DNA of 27,019 bases from an uncultured Coriobacteriia bacterium (GTDB taxonomy: Bacteria > Actinomycetota > Coriobacteriia > Coriobacteriales > QAMH01). The stretch lies in NCBI GenBank assembly GCA_949283445.1, contig CASDTD010000147.1, positions 1 to 27,019 of the forward strand, read 5' to 3'. The position numbers were made by a program, and so were the translations under genes. This document shows positions 7,255 to 15,436 of this stretch, in pieces. Position 1 is the first letter of the stretch. Each line of letters begins with the position of its first letter. The notes under the pieces were generated by a model, which made no database searches, was not told the DNA's origin, and saw only the letters and a program-made list of their open reading frames with translations.

Positions 7255-8850
7255 GTGTCCGACCAGCATACAGAAGACCCGCAGTTTCATATCCGGCGCC
7301 ATCGTGCGCCCGAAGAGCCGCCTGCGCACGACGCTCAGGGCTCGCAGCGGGCGCAGCTGCCTTCCCAAGGGCATGCGGCAGACGGCCCCTCGCGCGATGC
7401 CGGGCAACGCAAGCCAACAGCGCGCAGCAAGTTTTCGGAAGCGGCGCTGGGCGACGAGTATTACGCCGAGGTGTCTGGCAGAAGGCAAAACCCGCTGTCG
7501 CGCCTGGTCGGGCACTGGGTTGACCGCCTGACGGGTGCGGCGGCGCAGCGTTCCTTTTCCGGCCAACAGGCGGAATATGCGGCGGGGCGCACTAAGCGCG
7601 ACTATATCTGCAATACCATCGGCACCATGCTCTGGGGCGCGGTGTTTCCGCTGATCACCATTGTGACCACGCAGCATGTCTGCGCGGATCGGGCGGGCGT
7701 GTTCTCGCTCGTGTTCGTGACGGCCACGCTGCTCATGTTCATCGCCAATTACGGCGTGCGCACGTTCCAGGTTTCCGATACGCATGACGAGCATTCGTTT
7801 GCCGACTATCAGCTCAACCGCATCCTCACCTGCATCATCATGATGGTCGTGGGCTATGTGTACTGTTGCGTGCGCGGCTACACCGGCGACGTGTTCGTCA
7901 TGAGCATGGGCGTGTACGCGTACCGCATGATCGATGCGCTGGCCGACGTGTACGAGGGCCGCTTGCAGCAGGCGGACAAGATGTACCTTTCCGGGCTTTC
8001 GCAGGCGCTCAGGTCGGCGTTCGTGTTCGTCGTGTTCACGGTCGTTTTGTTCATCTCGCGCAGCCTCGTCGTCTCGAGCGTGTTCATGGCCATCGCGGCG
8101 GCGTTCACGCTCGTCGTCTTCACCTTGCCGCTTGCCTATATGGAGACGCCCAAATCGCGCAAGCTCAAGCTTTCCAGCGTCGTCGACCTTTTCCAGCGTT
8201 GCTCTCCGCTGTTCATCGCGCTGTTCTTCTACAACCTCATCGACAACATGCCCAAGTTCATGATGGATGGGGTGCTTTCGTACGATAACCAGCTGTTCTT
8301 CAACGCCATCTATTTCCCCGCGCATGCGATTCTGCTCATCGTCAGCATGGTGTACAAGCCGCTGTTGCTGCGCCTTGCCAACGCGTGGGCAAGCGACGAC
8401 GGGGGCCGTCAGTTCAAGCTCATCCTGATGGCGGTGCTGGGGTGCGTCGTCGGCGTGACGGTGGTCATGCTGCTGATCATGGGGTGGATTGGCGTGCCCG
8501 TCATGAGCTTCATGTACGGCATCGACTTCGAGCCGTTTCGCATCCCGCTCTACATCATGATCGTGGCCGGCGGCGTGACGGCGGCCATCGATTTCCTGTG
8601 TCAGGTCATCACCGTGCAGCGCAAGCAGAACAAGATCATGAAGCTCTACATCGTGACGCTTGCCGTGTCGGTACTGGCGTGTTTCGCGCTCATTCACCTG
8701 TTCGGCCTGCTCGGCGCCGTTGCCGCCTATGCCATCGAGATGGCGGTGCTGCTCGTGCTCATGGTGCTGCAGATTACGAACATCCGCGCGCGTGCCATGG
8801 AAAAGGCGCGTGCGCATCGCGCCGAGGGCGTCGGGCAAAGCTGGTACTAG
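7255..8850 (+). CDS. Polysaccharide flippase-like membrane protein (MOP/Wzx-type)
   Basis: A 531-residue polytopic membrane protein resembling oligosaccharide flippases of the MOP superfamily, which move lipid-linked sugars across the membrane. The first roughly 110 residues are hydrophilic, rich in His, Arg, Pro and Gln, and unlike typical Wzx proteins. About 12 hydrophobic segments follow, beginning at IGTMLWGAVFPLITI. The paired charged loops and the YRMIDALADVYEG segment fit this family. The start is GTG at 7255 with an AAAGG site 5 bases upstream. No glycosyltransferase or polymerase genes flank it, so it is an isolated flippase gene. A lipopolysaccharide- or teichoic-like substrate cannot be assigned. 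The long cytosolic N-terminus could be a docking or regulatory region. Confidence 0.75.
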   Translation: MSDQHTEDPQFHIRRHRAPEEPPAHDAQGSQRAQLPSQGHAADGPSRDAGQRKPTARSKFSEAALGDEYYAEVSGRRQNPLSRLVGHWVDRLTGAAAQRSFSGQQAEYAAGRTKRDYICNTIGTMLWGAVFPLITIVTTQHVCADRAGVFSLVFVTATLLMFIANYGVRTFQVSDTHDEHSFADYQLNRILTCIIMMVVGYVYCCVRGYTGDVFVMSMGVYAYRMIDALADVYEGRLQQADKMYLSGLSQALRSAFVFVVFTVVLFISRSLVVSSVFMAIAAAFTLVVFTLPLAYMETPKSRKLKLSSVVDLFQRCSPLFIALFFYNLIDNMPKFMMDGVLSYDNQLFFNAIYFPAHAILLIVSMVYKPLLLRLANAWASDDGGRQFKLILMAVLGCVVGVTVVMLLIMGWIGVPVMSFMYGIDFEPFRIPLYIMIVAGGVTAAIDFLCQVITVQRKQNKIMKLYIVTLAVSVLACFALIHLFGLLGAVAAYAIEMAVLLVLMVLQITNIRARAMEKARAHRAEGVGQSWY

Positions 8851-8931
8851 GAGCCGGCGCGTCGAGAACCCTGCGCGTGGGCGCACGTTGTGCTCGCTCC
8901 GGGCTGCGCCACGCACTTCGGCTTTCGGTGT

Positions 8932-9013
8932 TTTCACGCAAACGAAGCATATCGTGCGATTTGAGGGTGCGAATTTGCTCCAGATGCGCACAGAATGCTT
9001 CGTTTGCGTGAAA
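8932..9013. repeat. 82-bp element with perfect 19-bp inverted ends
   Basis: TTTCACGCAAACGAAGCAT (8932-8950) is repeated as its exact complement at 8995-9013, around a 44-base centre. It lies in the 317-bp gap between the convergent flippase and sstT genes. No flanking duplication and no T-run beside the right arm are visible, so it is neither a clear transposon footprint nor a standard terminator. It resembles a small MITE-like or REP-like palindrome. Confidence 0.75.
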
Positions 9014-9048
9014 GCGCGCGGGTGCATTTTCCGCGAGCCTGTTTCTGT

Positions 9049-9100
9049 GAACACGGGGACGCAAGAACACGAGGACGCAAGAACACGAGGACGCGAACAT
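9049..9100. repeat. Short tandem direct repeat, 16-bp unit
   Basis: Two exact copies of GACGCAAGAACACGAG (9058-9073, 9074-9089), flanked by partial copies on each side (GAACACGGG on the left, GACGCGAACA on the right). It sits just beyond the sstT terminator in non-coding DNA. Two copies suggest slippage rather than an array. Confidence 0.8.
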
Positions 9101-9103
9101 GAA

Positions 9104-9135
9104 AACGCCCGCAGCCGGCGGTGGCTGCGGGCGTT
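9104..9135 (-). terminator. Intrinsic terminator of sstT
   Basis: Thirteen-bp arms (AACGCCCGCAGCC on the plus strand) around a 6-base loop lie 32 bases after the sstT stop. On the minus strand the stem runs into GTTTTC. Confidence 0.88.
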
Positions 9136-9167
9136 CGGAGACGTGCCGTTGATGCGGTGCGGCGGCG

Positions 9168-10535
9168 CTATTCCGCGCGCTCTCCCGGCTTGCCCTTGGC
9201 CGCCTCTTCGGCCTCCTTGCCCTCTTCGGCAATCCAGGTGTGCTCGGGCGTGGTGTCTTTGTCGCTGAGCGTGTCTTCGAGGATGTCTTCTTCGGGCAGC
9301 GGGGCGTTCTTGCCGGGGAAGAACTCGATGCCGCGCTTGCGGCGGCTGCGGTATTCGGCAGTCGCGGTGAACAGAGCGTCAGAGGAGGAGTTGATGGCCG
9401 TCTCGCAGGAATCCTGGATGACGCCGATGATCAGGCCAACGGCCACGACCTGCATGGCGATGTCGTTGCCGATGCCGAACAGCGAACAGGCCATGGGGAT
9501 GAGCAGCAGCGAGCCGCCGGCGACGCCCGATGCGCCGCAAGCGCCCAGCGCCGCGAGCACGGACAGGATGAGCGCGGTGGGGAAGTCAACCGAGATGCCC
9601 AGCATATGGCAGGTGGCCATGGTCATGACGGAAATGGTGACCGACGCGCCCGCCATGTTGATGGTGGAGCCCAGCGGAATGGAGACGGAGTAGCTGTCCT
9701 TGTTCAGGCCCAGGTCCTGGCAGAGCTTCATGTTGACGGGGATGTTAGCCGCAGAGCTGCGGGTGAAAAACGCCGTGATGCCGGAGTCGCGCAGGCAGCG
9801 GAAGACCAGCGGGTAGGGGTTTTTGTGGATGCAAACCGCGACGATGATGGGGTTCATGATGAGCGCCACGAACAGCATGCAGCCCACCAGGAGCAAGAGC
9901 AGCGTGCCGTAGGTGGTGAAGATTTCCACGCCGCTGGTGGAGACGGCCGTGTAGACCAGGCCGAAGATGCCGAAGGGCGCGAGGTTGATGATCCAGCGTA
10001 CGACCTTGGTCATGGCCTGCGAGACGTTCTCGAACACGGACTTCGTCGTGGCCTTGGCGGCGCGCAAGGCGATGCCCAGCACGATGGCCCAAGCGAGGAT
10101 GCCGAGGTAATTCGCGTTCAGCAGAGCGTCGACCGGGTTGGAGAACACGTTGTTGAGCAGGGTCAGCAACACGGCGGCGATGCCCTCGGGGGGCTCGTTT
10201 TCCATTTCGCCCGCCTGGCCGGGAAGCGTCATCTCGATGGGGAACAGGAAGCTTGCCGCCACGGCGACAAACGCTGCCAGAAACGTCGAGATGAGGTACA
10301 GGATGATGACGGTCTTCATCGAGCCGGCGGTCTTGGCGTTGGCCAGCGCGCTGGACACGAGGAAGAAGACCAAGATGGGCGCCACGGCCTTCAGGGCGTT
10401 GACGAACAGAGTGCCCAAAAGCTCGATGATCGCGATGTCGGCGGGCGCGAAGATGCCCACGACGGCGCCGAGAACCAGACCGATGACAATGCGCCATATC
10501 AGGTTTATGTCATTCCATTTTCTGAGAATGTTCAT
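9168..10535 (-). CDS. sstT: Sodium:serine/threonine symporter SstT
   Basis: A 455-residue member of the dicarboxylate/amino acid:cation symporter family, matching the SstT branch that imports serine and threonine with Na+. About eight transmembrane segments and two re-entrant hairpins are visible. The SstT-type substrate core includes FFTRSSAANIPVN (serine-rich hairpin), STINMAGAS and the Gly/Ala-rich CGASGVAGGSLLLIP segment. The last 50 or so residues form a hydrophilic, Glu/Lys-rich tail after RSRRKRG, longer than in typical SstT proteins of about 400-415 residues. The ATG at 10535 is preceded by a GGAGAGAG site. It is a single-gene unit with its own terminator. Confidence 0.93.
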   Translation of the reverse strand: MNILRKWNDINLIWRIVIGLVLGAVVGIFAPADIAIIELLGTLFVNALKAVAPILVFFLVSSALANAKTAGSMKTVIILYLISTFLAAFVAVAASFLFPIEMTLPGQAGEMENEPPEGIAAVLLTLLNNVFSNPVDALLNANYLGILAWAIVLGIALRAAKATTKSVFENVSQAMTKVVRWIINLAPFGIFGLVYTAVSTSGVEIFTTYGTLLLLLVGCMLFVALIMNPIIVAVCIHKNPYPLVFRCLRDSGITAFFTRSSAANIPVNMKLCQDLGLNKDSYSVSIPLGSTINMAGASVTISVMTMATCHMLGISVDFPTALILSVLAALGACGASGVAGGSLLLIPMACSLFGIGNDIAMQVVAVGLIIGVIQDSCETAINSSSDALFTATAEYRSRRKRGIEFFPGKNAPLPEEDILEDTLSDKDTTPEHTWIAEEGKEAEEAAKGKPGERAE

Positions 10536-10742
10536 AACGTGCTCTCTCCTCTAGCAATCTGCACATGTGAAAACCATGTGACTTATCCGCCAATAATAGC
10601 GCAAGGGGATAGCACATCCTCGAGATTGCAGGCGTATGGCCTGTGTGCGGGCGTTCTGTTGCCGTGGATATGCGCAGAGCGTGGGGTTTGGGTTAAGATA
10701 CGACTTGACGATGTGTCGTTTTCGAAAGGATGGCGAACAGTC

Positions 10743-11153
10743 ATGGCTAAGATTCCGCAGGAAGTGCAAGATGCGTTCACGCGCGTACGCGCCGTCGTGC
10801 TGGGCACGGCAGACAAGATCGGCCAGCCCAACGGCTGCGTCGTCGCGATGAAGAAGGTCATCGATGACGAGACGGTGTATTTGTCCGACCAGTTCTTCAA
10901 GAAGACGCTTGCCAATCTCGAGACCAACCCGAAGGTCTCCATTGCGTTTTGGGATGACGAAAGCGCGTACCAGATTCACGGCACGGCCCAGTACGTGAAC
11001 GAGGGTGCAGACTTCGAGGAGCAGAAGGCCTGGGTCGACGCGCTGTTCGTCCAGATGGGCGCGCATATCGTTGCCAAGGGCGGCATCTTCGTGACTGTCG
11101 ATTCCGTCTACGAGATGAAGGGCGGCCCGACGGCGGGCGACCAGATCGCATAG
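10743..11153 (+). CDS. Pyridoxamine 5'-phosphate oxidase-fold flavin-binding protein
   Basis: A 136-residue split-barrel protein of the PNPOx-like superfamily, expected to bind FMN or a related flavin in the cytosol as a dimer. The pattern GTADKIGQPNGCVVAMKKV, then VYLSDQFFKKTLANLETNPKVSIAFWD, is typical of the family's barrel strands and flavin-phosphate contacts. It is shorter than true pyridoxine oxidase PdxH (about 200 residues), so vitamin B6 synthesis is unlikely. Its substrate is unknown. The ATG at 10743 lies 12 bases after a GAAAGGA site, a rather long spacing. A strong terminator follows the gene, so it is probably monocistronic. Confidence 0.85.
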   Translation: MAKIPQEVQDAFTRVRAVVLGTADKIGQPNGCVVAMKKVIDDETVYLSDQFFKKTLANLETNPKVSIAFWDDESAYQIHGTAQYVNEGADFEEQKAWVDALFVQMGAHIVAKGGIFVTVDSVYEMKGGPTAGDQIA

Positions 11154-11198
11154 CAACTGTTATTTCGAATGCTGCCGCAGCACATGTTGCGGTAAGGA

Positions 11199-11233
11199 GG
11201 GCAGCCCGGCGTTGTCCGTCGGGCTGCCCTTTT
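11199..11233 (+). terminator. Intrinsic terminator after the PNPOx-fold gene
   Basis: Ten-bp arms, GGGCAGCCCG (11199-11208) and CGGGCTGCCC (11220-11229), around an 11-base loop run directly into TTTTG. Confidence 0.92.
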
Positions 11234-11374
11234 GTATGAGAACGATTGGCGAAATTGGCGGATATCAGACGATTGGTCGATGCCGTTTCAACGGGGCACG
11301 CCTACCGTATAGCTCGTGCGGATTTACGGCGCGACGGCAAGTCCGTTGCGTCGTTGGGTTTTTTGGAGGGATAT

Positions 11375-12628
11375 ATGGAATCGGTCAGCCCCTATGGGAC
11401 CTCGCGTCTGGCACGGTGGGGCGTGCAGGGCGGGCAGTTGAGCGATGTGCAGCGTTGGCTGTGCTTTGCGGCGATGTTCGTGTTCGGCACGTTCTGCATG
11501 TACCAAAACGTCATGGTCGCTCCCATTCTGACGAACGTGGGCGAGGCCTTCGGCGTTGACTTGGGCTCGGTCGGGCTCGTCCAGTCGCTGTACGCGGTTG
11601 CCGGCTTGGTGCTCGCGTACCCTGCTGCGGGCATCATGCGCGGCCTCGGCATCAAGTTCTCGCTGCTCATCGCAACGCTGCTCACCTTGCTGGGCAGCAT
11701 CCTGGCGCTGTTCTCCACAAGCTGGGTCATGTTTCTCGTCGCCCGCGTGTTCCAGGGCTGCGGTTTCGGGTTCGTTCCCGTCTTGGGCGCATCGATCATG
11801 CCACGTGTGTTCCCTGGCGCGAAGATGGGCCTGGTCATGGGCATCTGGGCCCAGTGGGTCGTGCCGGGTACCATCATCGGCGCGCTTTCCACGCCCGCGC
11901 TTTTCCAGGCGTTCGGCTGGCAGTCGGTGTTCGTGCTCTCTACCGTATTGCAGGTCGTCGCCACGGTCCTGCTCGTCGCCTTCATCAAGATGCCCGCGAT
12001 TCCCGAGAACATGCTCGCGGCTCAGGGTACGGAAAAGAAATCGTACGGCAAGGTGTTCTTCGGTAGCGCCCTCATCGTCGGCCTGATGATGGTCCCCTGG
12101 AACGCGTTGTTCGGCGCCTTCAACACCTATTACCCCACCTATGCGCAAAGCGTGCAGGGCATGGGGCTGTTCCCGGCTTCGATGACCACCATGGTCACGG
12201 CCATCGTCACCGCTCCGTTCGGCATTGCCGCGGGCGTGATATCCGCCAAGATCAGGCAGCGCAAGATCATGATGATCGTCGGCTTTGCCGTGACGGCCGT
12301 CCTCTACGCGACGATCATGTGGAGCACGGCGGCCAATCCGGCGCTCTCATGGGGCGCAACGGTTCTGTTCGGCGCCATCTGCTGTGCCATCGTCCCGACG
12401 CTCATCGTGTCCTACATCCCCGTGCTGGCGAAAGACCCCAAGAAGACCGACTATGCCATGGCAACGCTCGCGTTCGGCACGCAGGTCGGCTACTTCATCG
12501 TCGTGCTGTTCGGCACCTTGGCCGCGCGCTTTGATTTCCACATTGCCGCGCTCGCCTTCGGCGTGCCCATCTGCGTCGCGGCTATTGTCGCGATGCTGTT
12601 CGTCAAAGGCGACAAGAAAGCGGAGTAG
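11375..12628 (+). CDS. Major facilitator superfamily transporter
   Basis: A 417-residue membrane protein with about 12 predicted transmembrane helices in two halves. Family marks include the helix 4-5 region VARVFQGCGFGFVPVLGASI and a short basic loop, KIRQRK, between helices 8 and 9. A central hydrophilic loop (about residues 205-230) separates the halves. The frame is open upstream to 11246, but the ATG at 11375 is chosen because it has a GGAGGG site 5 bases away and removes a non-family leader lying next to the terminator of the previous gene. The substrate is unknown; the fold resembles the CynX/NarK-like anion or organic acid carriers, but that is a weak guess. No catabolic gene flanks it to suggest a substrate. 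Confidence 0.85.
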   Translation: MESVSPYGTSRLARWGVQGGQLSDVQRWLCFAAMFVFGTFCMYQNVMVAPILTNVGEAFGVDLGSVGLVQSLYAVAGLVLAYPAAGIMRGLGIKFSLLIATLLTLLGSILALFSTSWVMFLVARVFQGCGFGFVPVLGASIMPRVFPGAKMGLVMGIWAQWVVPGTIIGALSTPALFQAFGWQSVFVLSTVLQVVATVLLVAFIKMPAIPENMLAAQGTEKKSYGKVFFGSALIVGLMMVPWNALFGAFNTYYPTYAQSVQGMGLFPASMTTMVTAIVTAPFGIAAGVISAKIRQRKIMMIVGFAVTAVLYATIMWSTAANPALSWGATVLFGAICCAIVPTLIVSYIPVLAKDPKKTDYAMATLAFGTQVGYFIVVLFGTLAARFDFHIAALAFGVPICVAAIVAMLFVKGDKKAE

Positions 12629-12641
12629 ACGCGCCGCATTG

Positions 12642-12773
12642 GCTCGCACGTGCGCAAAAACTTGGCGGGTGTGAGCTTGCCCTTTGGGGCGTGTCAAAAA
12701 TCGACGCGCCTGCGAGCTGGGTATCCGCACGTACTCCGCATGCGCGCAAAACTTTTGCGGCTGCGAGTTTGCC
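12642..12773. repeat. Degenerate direct repeat pair in a non-coding gap
   Basis: Two 40-bp segments, 12642-12681 and 12734-12773, match at about 29 of 40 positions by eye, sharing TGCGC-like, CAAAA, GCGG and GAGYTTGCC blocks. A weaker third similarity lies at 12692-12720 (GTCAAAAATCGACGC then TGCGAGCTGG). They lie between convergent MFS and cysteine-synthase genes and have no coding potential I can support. Confidence 0.5.
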
Positions 12774-12842
12774 AGGACGTTGCGCCTCGCATCCGCGTCA
12801 ATTCTTGACAGCATCGTCTTCGAGTGGTCACATGCACGCGAA

Positions 12843-12879
12843 AAAGGCGCCTCTGCAACTTGCATACAGGGGCGCCTTT
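12843..12879 (-). terminator. Intrinsic terminator of the cysteine synthase gene
   Basis: Thirteen-bp arms (AAAGGCGCCTCTG and CAGGGGCGCCTTT, one G-U pair) around an 11-base loop, followed on the minus strand by TTTTTCG. On the plus strand it ends in CCTTTCG and may also act on the MFS transcript. Confidence 0.9.
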
Positions 12880-12920
12880 CGTTTGCGACGGGCTTTTGCT
12901 TTGGGTTATTCGCGCAGGGC

Positions 12921-13853
12921 CTATTCTCCGTCGAACAGCGGCGTGGAGAAGTAGCGCTCGCCCGTGTCGGGGAGCAGGGTGACGACGGTTTTGCCCGGCC
13001 CCAGCTTGCGGGCCAGACGCCGCGCGGCGGCGACGTTCGTTCCCGAAGACACGCCGCACAGCAGGCCCTCTTCGCGGGCCAGACGGCGCGACATCTCGAT
13101 GGCCTCTTCGTCGGAGACGGTGCAGATGTCGTCGTAGATTTCCTGGTCGAGGATGTCGGGGATGAGGCCGTCGCCGATGCCCATCTGCAGATGGGTGCCG
13201 ATGCCCCCGCCGGACAGGATGGCCGCGTTCTCGGGTTCGACGGCCCAGATCTCGATGTCGGGGTAGAGGCGCTTTAGGGTCTGGCCGATGCCGGAGATGG
13301 TACCGCCCGTGCCGATGCCCGAGCAGAAGCCATCGATGGGGCACTCGGCATCCTGAACGATCTCGAGCGCCGTGTGGTACTTGTGCGCAAGCAGGTTGTC
13401 GAGATTCTCGAACTGCTGGGGCACGTAGACATGTGGGTCCTTTTCGGCCATGTCTGTCGCGATGTCGATGCACTCTTGGATGGCTTTGCCGATATCGCCG
13501 TCGTCGTGCACGATGATGACTTCCGCACCGTAATGGCGCACGAGCTTGCGGCGCTCTTCGGAGACGGAATCGGGCATGATGATGGTGCACCTGTAGCCGC
13601 GCACGGCGCAGACGAGCGCCAAGCCGATACCCTGGTTGCCGCTCGTGGGTTCGACGATGTGGCTGTCGGGCGTGATGTCGCCACGCTGCTCTGCCGCCTC
13701 GATCATCGCAAAGGCGGTACGCGTCTTGACCGAGCCTCCCACGTTGACGCCCTCGTATTTCACGAGGATGCGGGCCGCACCGGGCTCGGAGAGCTTGCTG
13801 AGCGCGATGAGCGGCGTGTGCCCCATCGCCTCCAGTACGTTGTCGTAGATCAT
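12921..13853 (-). CDS. cysK: Cysteine synthase-like PLP enzyme (variant active-site motif)
   Basis: A 310-residue fold-type II PLP enzyme of the O-acetylserine sulfhydrylase / cystathionine beta-synthase family, making cysteine from O-acetylserine and sulfide if canonical. The PLP lysine is Lys43 in NVGGSVKTR (37-45). The asparagine loop is TSGNQG (70-75) and the phosphate-binding loop GTGGT is at 181-185. The C-terminal PDTGERYFST block is standard. Two sites depart from the usual family sequence: NPGGSxKDR is NVGGSVKTR, and TSGNTG is TSGNQG. The ATG at 13853 has an AAGGAG site 11 bases upstream. It starts 19 bases after an alpha/beta hydrolase gene. It could instead be a cysteine lyase or a synthase using another activated serine. 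Confidence 0.85.
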   Translation of the reverse strand: MIYDNVLEAMGHTPLIALSKLSEPGAARILVKYEGVNVGGSVKTRTAFAMIEAAEQRGDITPDSHIVEPTSGNQGIGLALVCAVRGYRCTIIMPDSVSEERRKLVRHYGAEVIIVHDDGDIGKAIQECIDIATDMAEKDPHVYVPQQFENLDNLLAHKYHTALEIVQDAECPIDGFCSGIGTGGTISGIGQTLKRLYPDIEIWAVEPENAAILSGGGIGTHLQMGIGDGLIPDILDQEIYDDICTVSDEEAIEMSRRLAREEGLLCGVSSGTNVAAARRLARKLGPGKTVVTLLPDTGERYFSTPLFDGE

Positions 13854-13872
13854 GATAGGGGGTTTCTCCTTC

Positions 13873-14709
13873 TTACAGTCCCATGCCGCCGAAAGCGCCC
13901 ATGCCGCTGGGGAGGTTGAGGTCGCCTTCGAGGCCCGATTCGTCGGCAAGGTCGGTTTCCTCGTCGAGGAAGTCGACGATGATGCGGATAGCGTATTTCA
14001 GCTGTCCGTCGGAAAAGCCGTGCCCGGCACCTGCGATGAGCTCGAGGTCTGCGCGACGGTATGCTTTGGCCGCCTTCAGCGAATAGCTCGACTCCACGAC
14101 ATCGTCGTCCGTCCCATGCAGGATGAGGACGGGGCCGCGGTAGGCGCTTGCTGCGGCGATGAGGTCGAAGCCGTACAGCGAGTCCAGGAAATCGCGCCCG
14201 ACGGTCGTCGCGAACTGCGCGGTCTGCGGGATATCGAAGGGGTCCGTGACCTTGCGCGCGACTTCGTCGGAGAGGTTGAACGCCGGGTACAGCAAGATGA
14301 GGCCCTTGATGACGCCCGCGCGGTTGCCGGCGGTCAACGCGGCGACGGCGCCGCCCATGCTCGAGCCCATGAGAAAGACGTTGTTCGCGTCTGCGTAGGG
14401 CTGCTTGACCAGAGCGTCGTAGACGGCCTCGAGGTCAGCTTGCTCGGTGAACACGGTCATGTCCAGGGGGTCGCCGTCGCTTCGCGAGCCTTGCCCGCCG
14501 CAGAAATCGAAGCAGCAGACGACGTAGCCGCGCTTCGCGAACTCCCGCGCGAACACGTCACCGCTCTCGTGGTTTCCCGTCATGCCGTGTGCGTAGGTGA
14601 TGACGGGGCAGCGTTTGCCGTCTTTTGCGGCGTTGGGCAGGTAGACAATCGCATGGATGTCCTGGTCTTCTTTGCGGACCGCGAGTTCCCTGATTTCGAA
14701 ATTGTCCAT
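13873..14709 (-). CDS. Alpha/beta hydrolase (serine esterase/peptidase-like)
   Basis: A 278-residue alpha/beta hydrolase, predicted cytosolic. The oxyanion segment is YAHGMTGN (about 39-46), the nucleophile elbow is GSSMGG with Ser117, the acid is in HGTDDDVV and the His in GAGHGF. The order and spacing fit S9/BD-FAE-type esterases. The last 25 or so residues are acidic, then Gly/Met-rich. The ATG at 14709 is chosen for its GAGGAAAG site; the longer frame begins with 15 extra residues and no site. It is followed 19 bases later by the cysteine-synthase gene, so both may be on one transcript ending at 12843. Substrate unknown; release of an acyl or ester-linked compound cannot be linked to cysteine synthesis from sequence alone. 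Confidence 0.82.
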   Translation of the reverse strand: MDNFEIRELAVRKEDQDIHAIVYLPNAAKDGKRCPVITYAHGMTGNHESGDVFAREFAKRGYVVCCFDFCGGQGSRSDGDPLDMTVFTEQADLEAVYDALVKQPYADANNVFLMGSSMGGAVAALTAGNRAGVIKGLILLYPAFNLSDEVARKVTDPFDIPQTAQFATTVGRDFLDSLYGFDLIAAASAYRGPVLILHGTDDDVVESSYSLKAAKAYRRADLELIAGAGHGFSDGQLKYAIRIIVDFLDEETDLADESGLEGDLNLPSGMGAFGGMGL

Positions 14710-14842
14710 CGGCAATCTTTCCTCGTGTTTTGCAACGTGCATACGATAGCGCATTTGTCGGCGGGGTGCGCGGCTGATACGGTAACGTGCACTTCACGTC
14801 GATGTAACAACTTAAGGTGACAAGCGCACGTTCCAAGAGCGT

Positions 14843-14848
14843 TACAAT
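14843..14848 (+). promoter_or_regulatory. Possible -10 element for the uspA-type gene
   Basis: TACAAT lies 49 bases before the ATG. A GACAAG hexamer 18 bases upstream is a weak -35 candidate. A GAAAGG sequence follows in the leader, then a GGGAGG site at the start codon. Confidence 0.4.
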
Positions 14849-14897
14849 GGGAGCAGATACTTCGAAAGGCGAAGCCCATGAGACCAGGGAGGCCATC

Positions 14898-15371
14898 ATG
14901 TACAAGAAGATTCTGGTTCCGTATGACAAGTCCGAGCCGGCGCAGCACGCGTTGGCCACTGCCATCGATCTGGCTTCGAGCAGCGAGGAAGCGTCCATCA
15001 CCGCGCTGTTCGTCACCGATATGATGGACTTCGACGATGCGACCTTCGAGATTGCCGCGCGCATGGCGGGCATTCCCCCCATCAGCGACGAAGATGCCCG
15101 CGTGGCACGTCAGAACTACTTCAACGCGCAAAAGGAGAGCATCTGCGAGGAAATCAAGGGCATCGCAGAGAGCATGCCCAAGCACATCGACCTCGAGGTG
15201 ACCATCGTCGGCGGGCATCCGGCCGAGGTCATCACGAAGTTCGTGAAGGACAAAGATTACGACTGCATCGTCATGGGCCGCCGTGGCCTGGGCGCGCTGC
15301 GTGGCGCTTTGGGCAGCGTCAGCTATGCGGTGCTGCGCAGTACCGATTTGCCGGTGCTCGTCGTCAAGTAG
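14898..15371 (+). CDS. Universal stress protein, UspA family
   Basis: A 157-residue single-domain UspA protein, probably an ATP-binding dimer in the cytosol that responds to starvation or stress. The strand KILVPYDKSEPAQHAL at the N-terminus holds the conserved Asp, and the C-terminal MGRRGLGALRGALGS block is the nucleotide-binding loop. The loop reads G-2x-G-8x-GS, one residue shorter than the usual G-2x-G-9x-G(S/T), so ATP binding is likely but not certain. The ATG at 14898 has a GGGAGG site. An out-of-frame upstream ATG at 14878 opens only a short shadow frame. The gene is monocistronic, ending at a hairpin 22 bases after the stop. Confidence 0.93.
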   Translation: MYKKILVPYDKSEPAQHALATAIDLASSSEEASITALFVTDMMDFDDATFEIAARMAGIPPISDEDARVARQNYFNAQKESICEEIKGIAESMPKHIDLEVTIVGGHPAEVITKFVKDKDYDCIVMGRRGLGALRGALGSVSYAVLRSTDLPVLVVK

Positions 15372-15393
15372 CCCGCTTCTTTTTCGTCTTTAA

Positions 15394-15436
15394 GAAGGGC
15401 TCCCGCCAGGTGCCATGCATCTTCCGGGAGCCCTTC
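15394..15436 (+). terminator. Hairpin after the uspA-type gene, probable terminator
   Basis: Perfect 12-bp arms, GAAGGGCTCCCG and CGGGAGCCCTTC, around a 19-base loop. The following bases are GTCGTG, without a T-run, so termination is likely but less efficient or Rho-aided. Confidence 0.6.

Noticed and set aside
4619..7417. A 932-codon open frame on the minus strand opposite metF and the methyltransferase
   Set aside because: It is an antisense shadow caused by high GC codon use; its protein shows no family pattern and the plus-strand genes are clear.
7237..9054. Long minus-strand open frame opposite the flippase
   Set aside because: It has repetitive His/Glu/Asp/Arg composition typical of reversed membrane-protein codons.
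9049..9100. CRISPR array
   Set aside because: Only two 16-bp units, directly adjacent without spacers and without cas genes.
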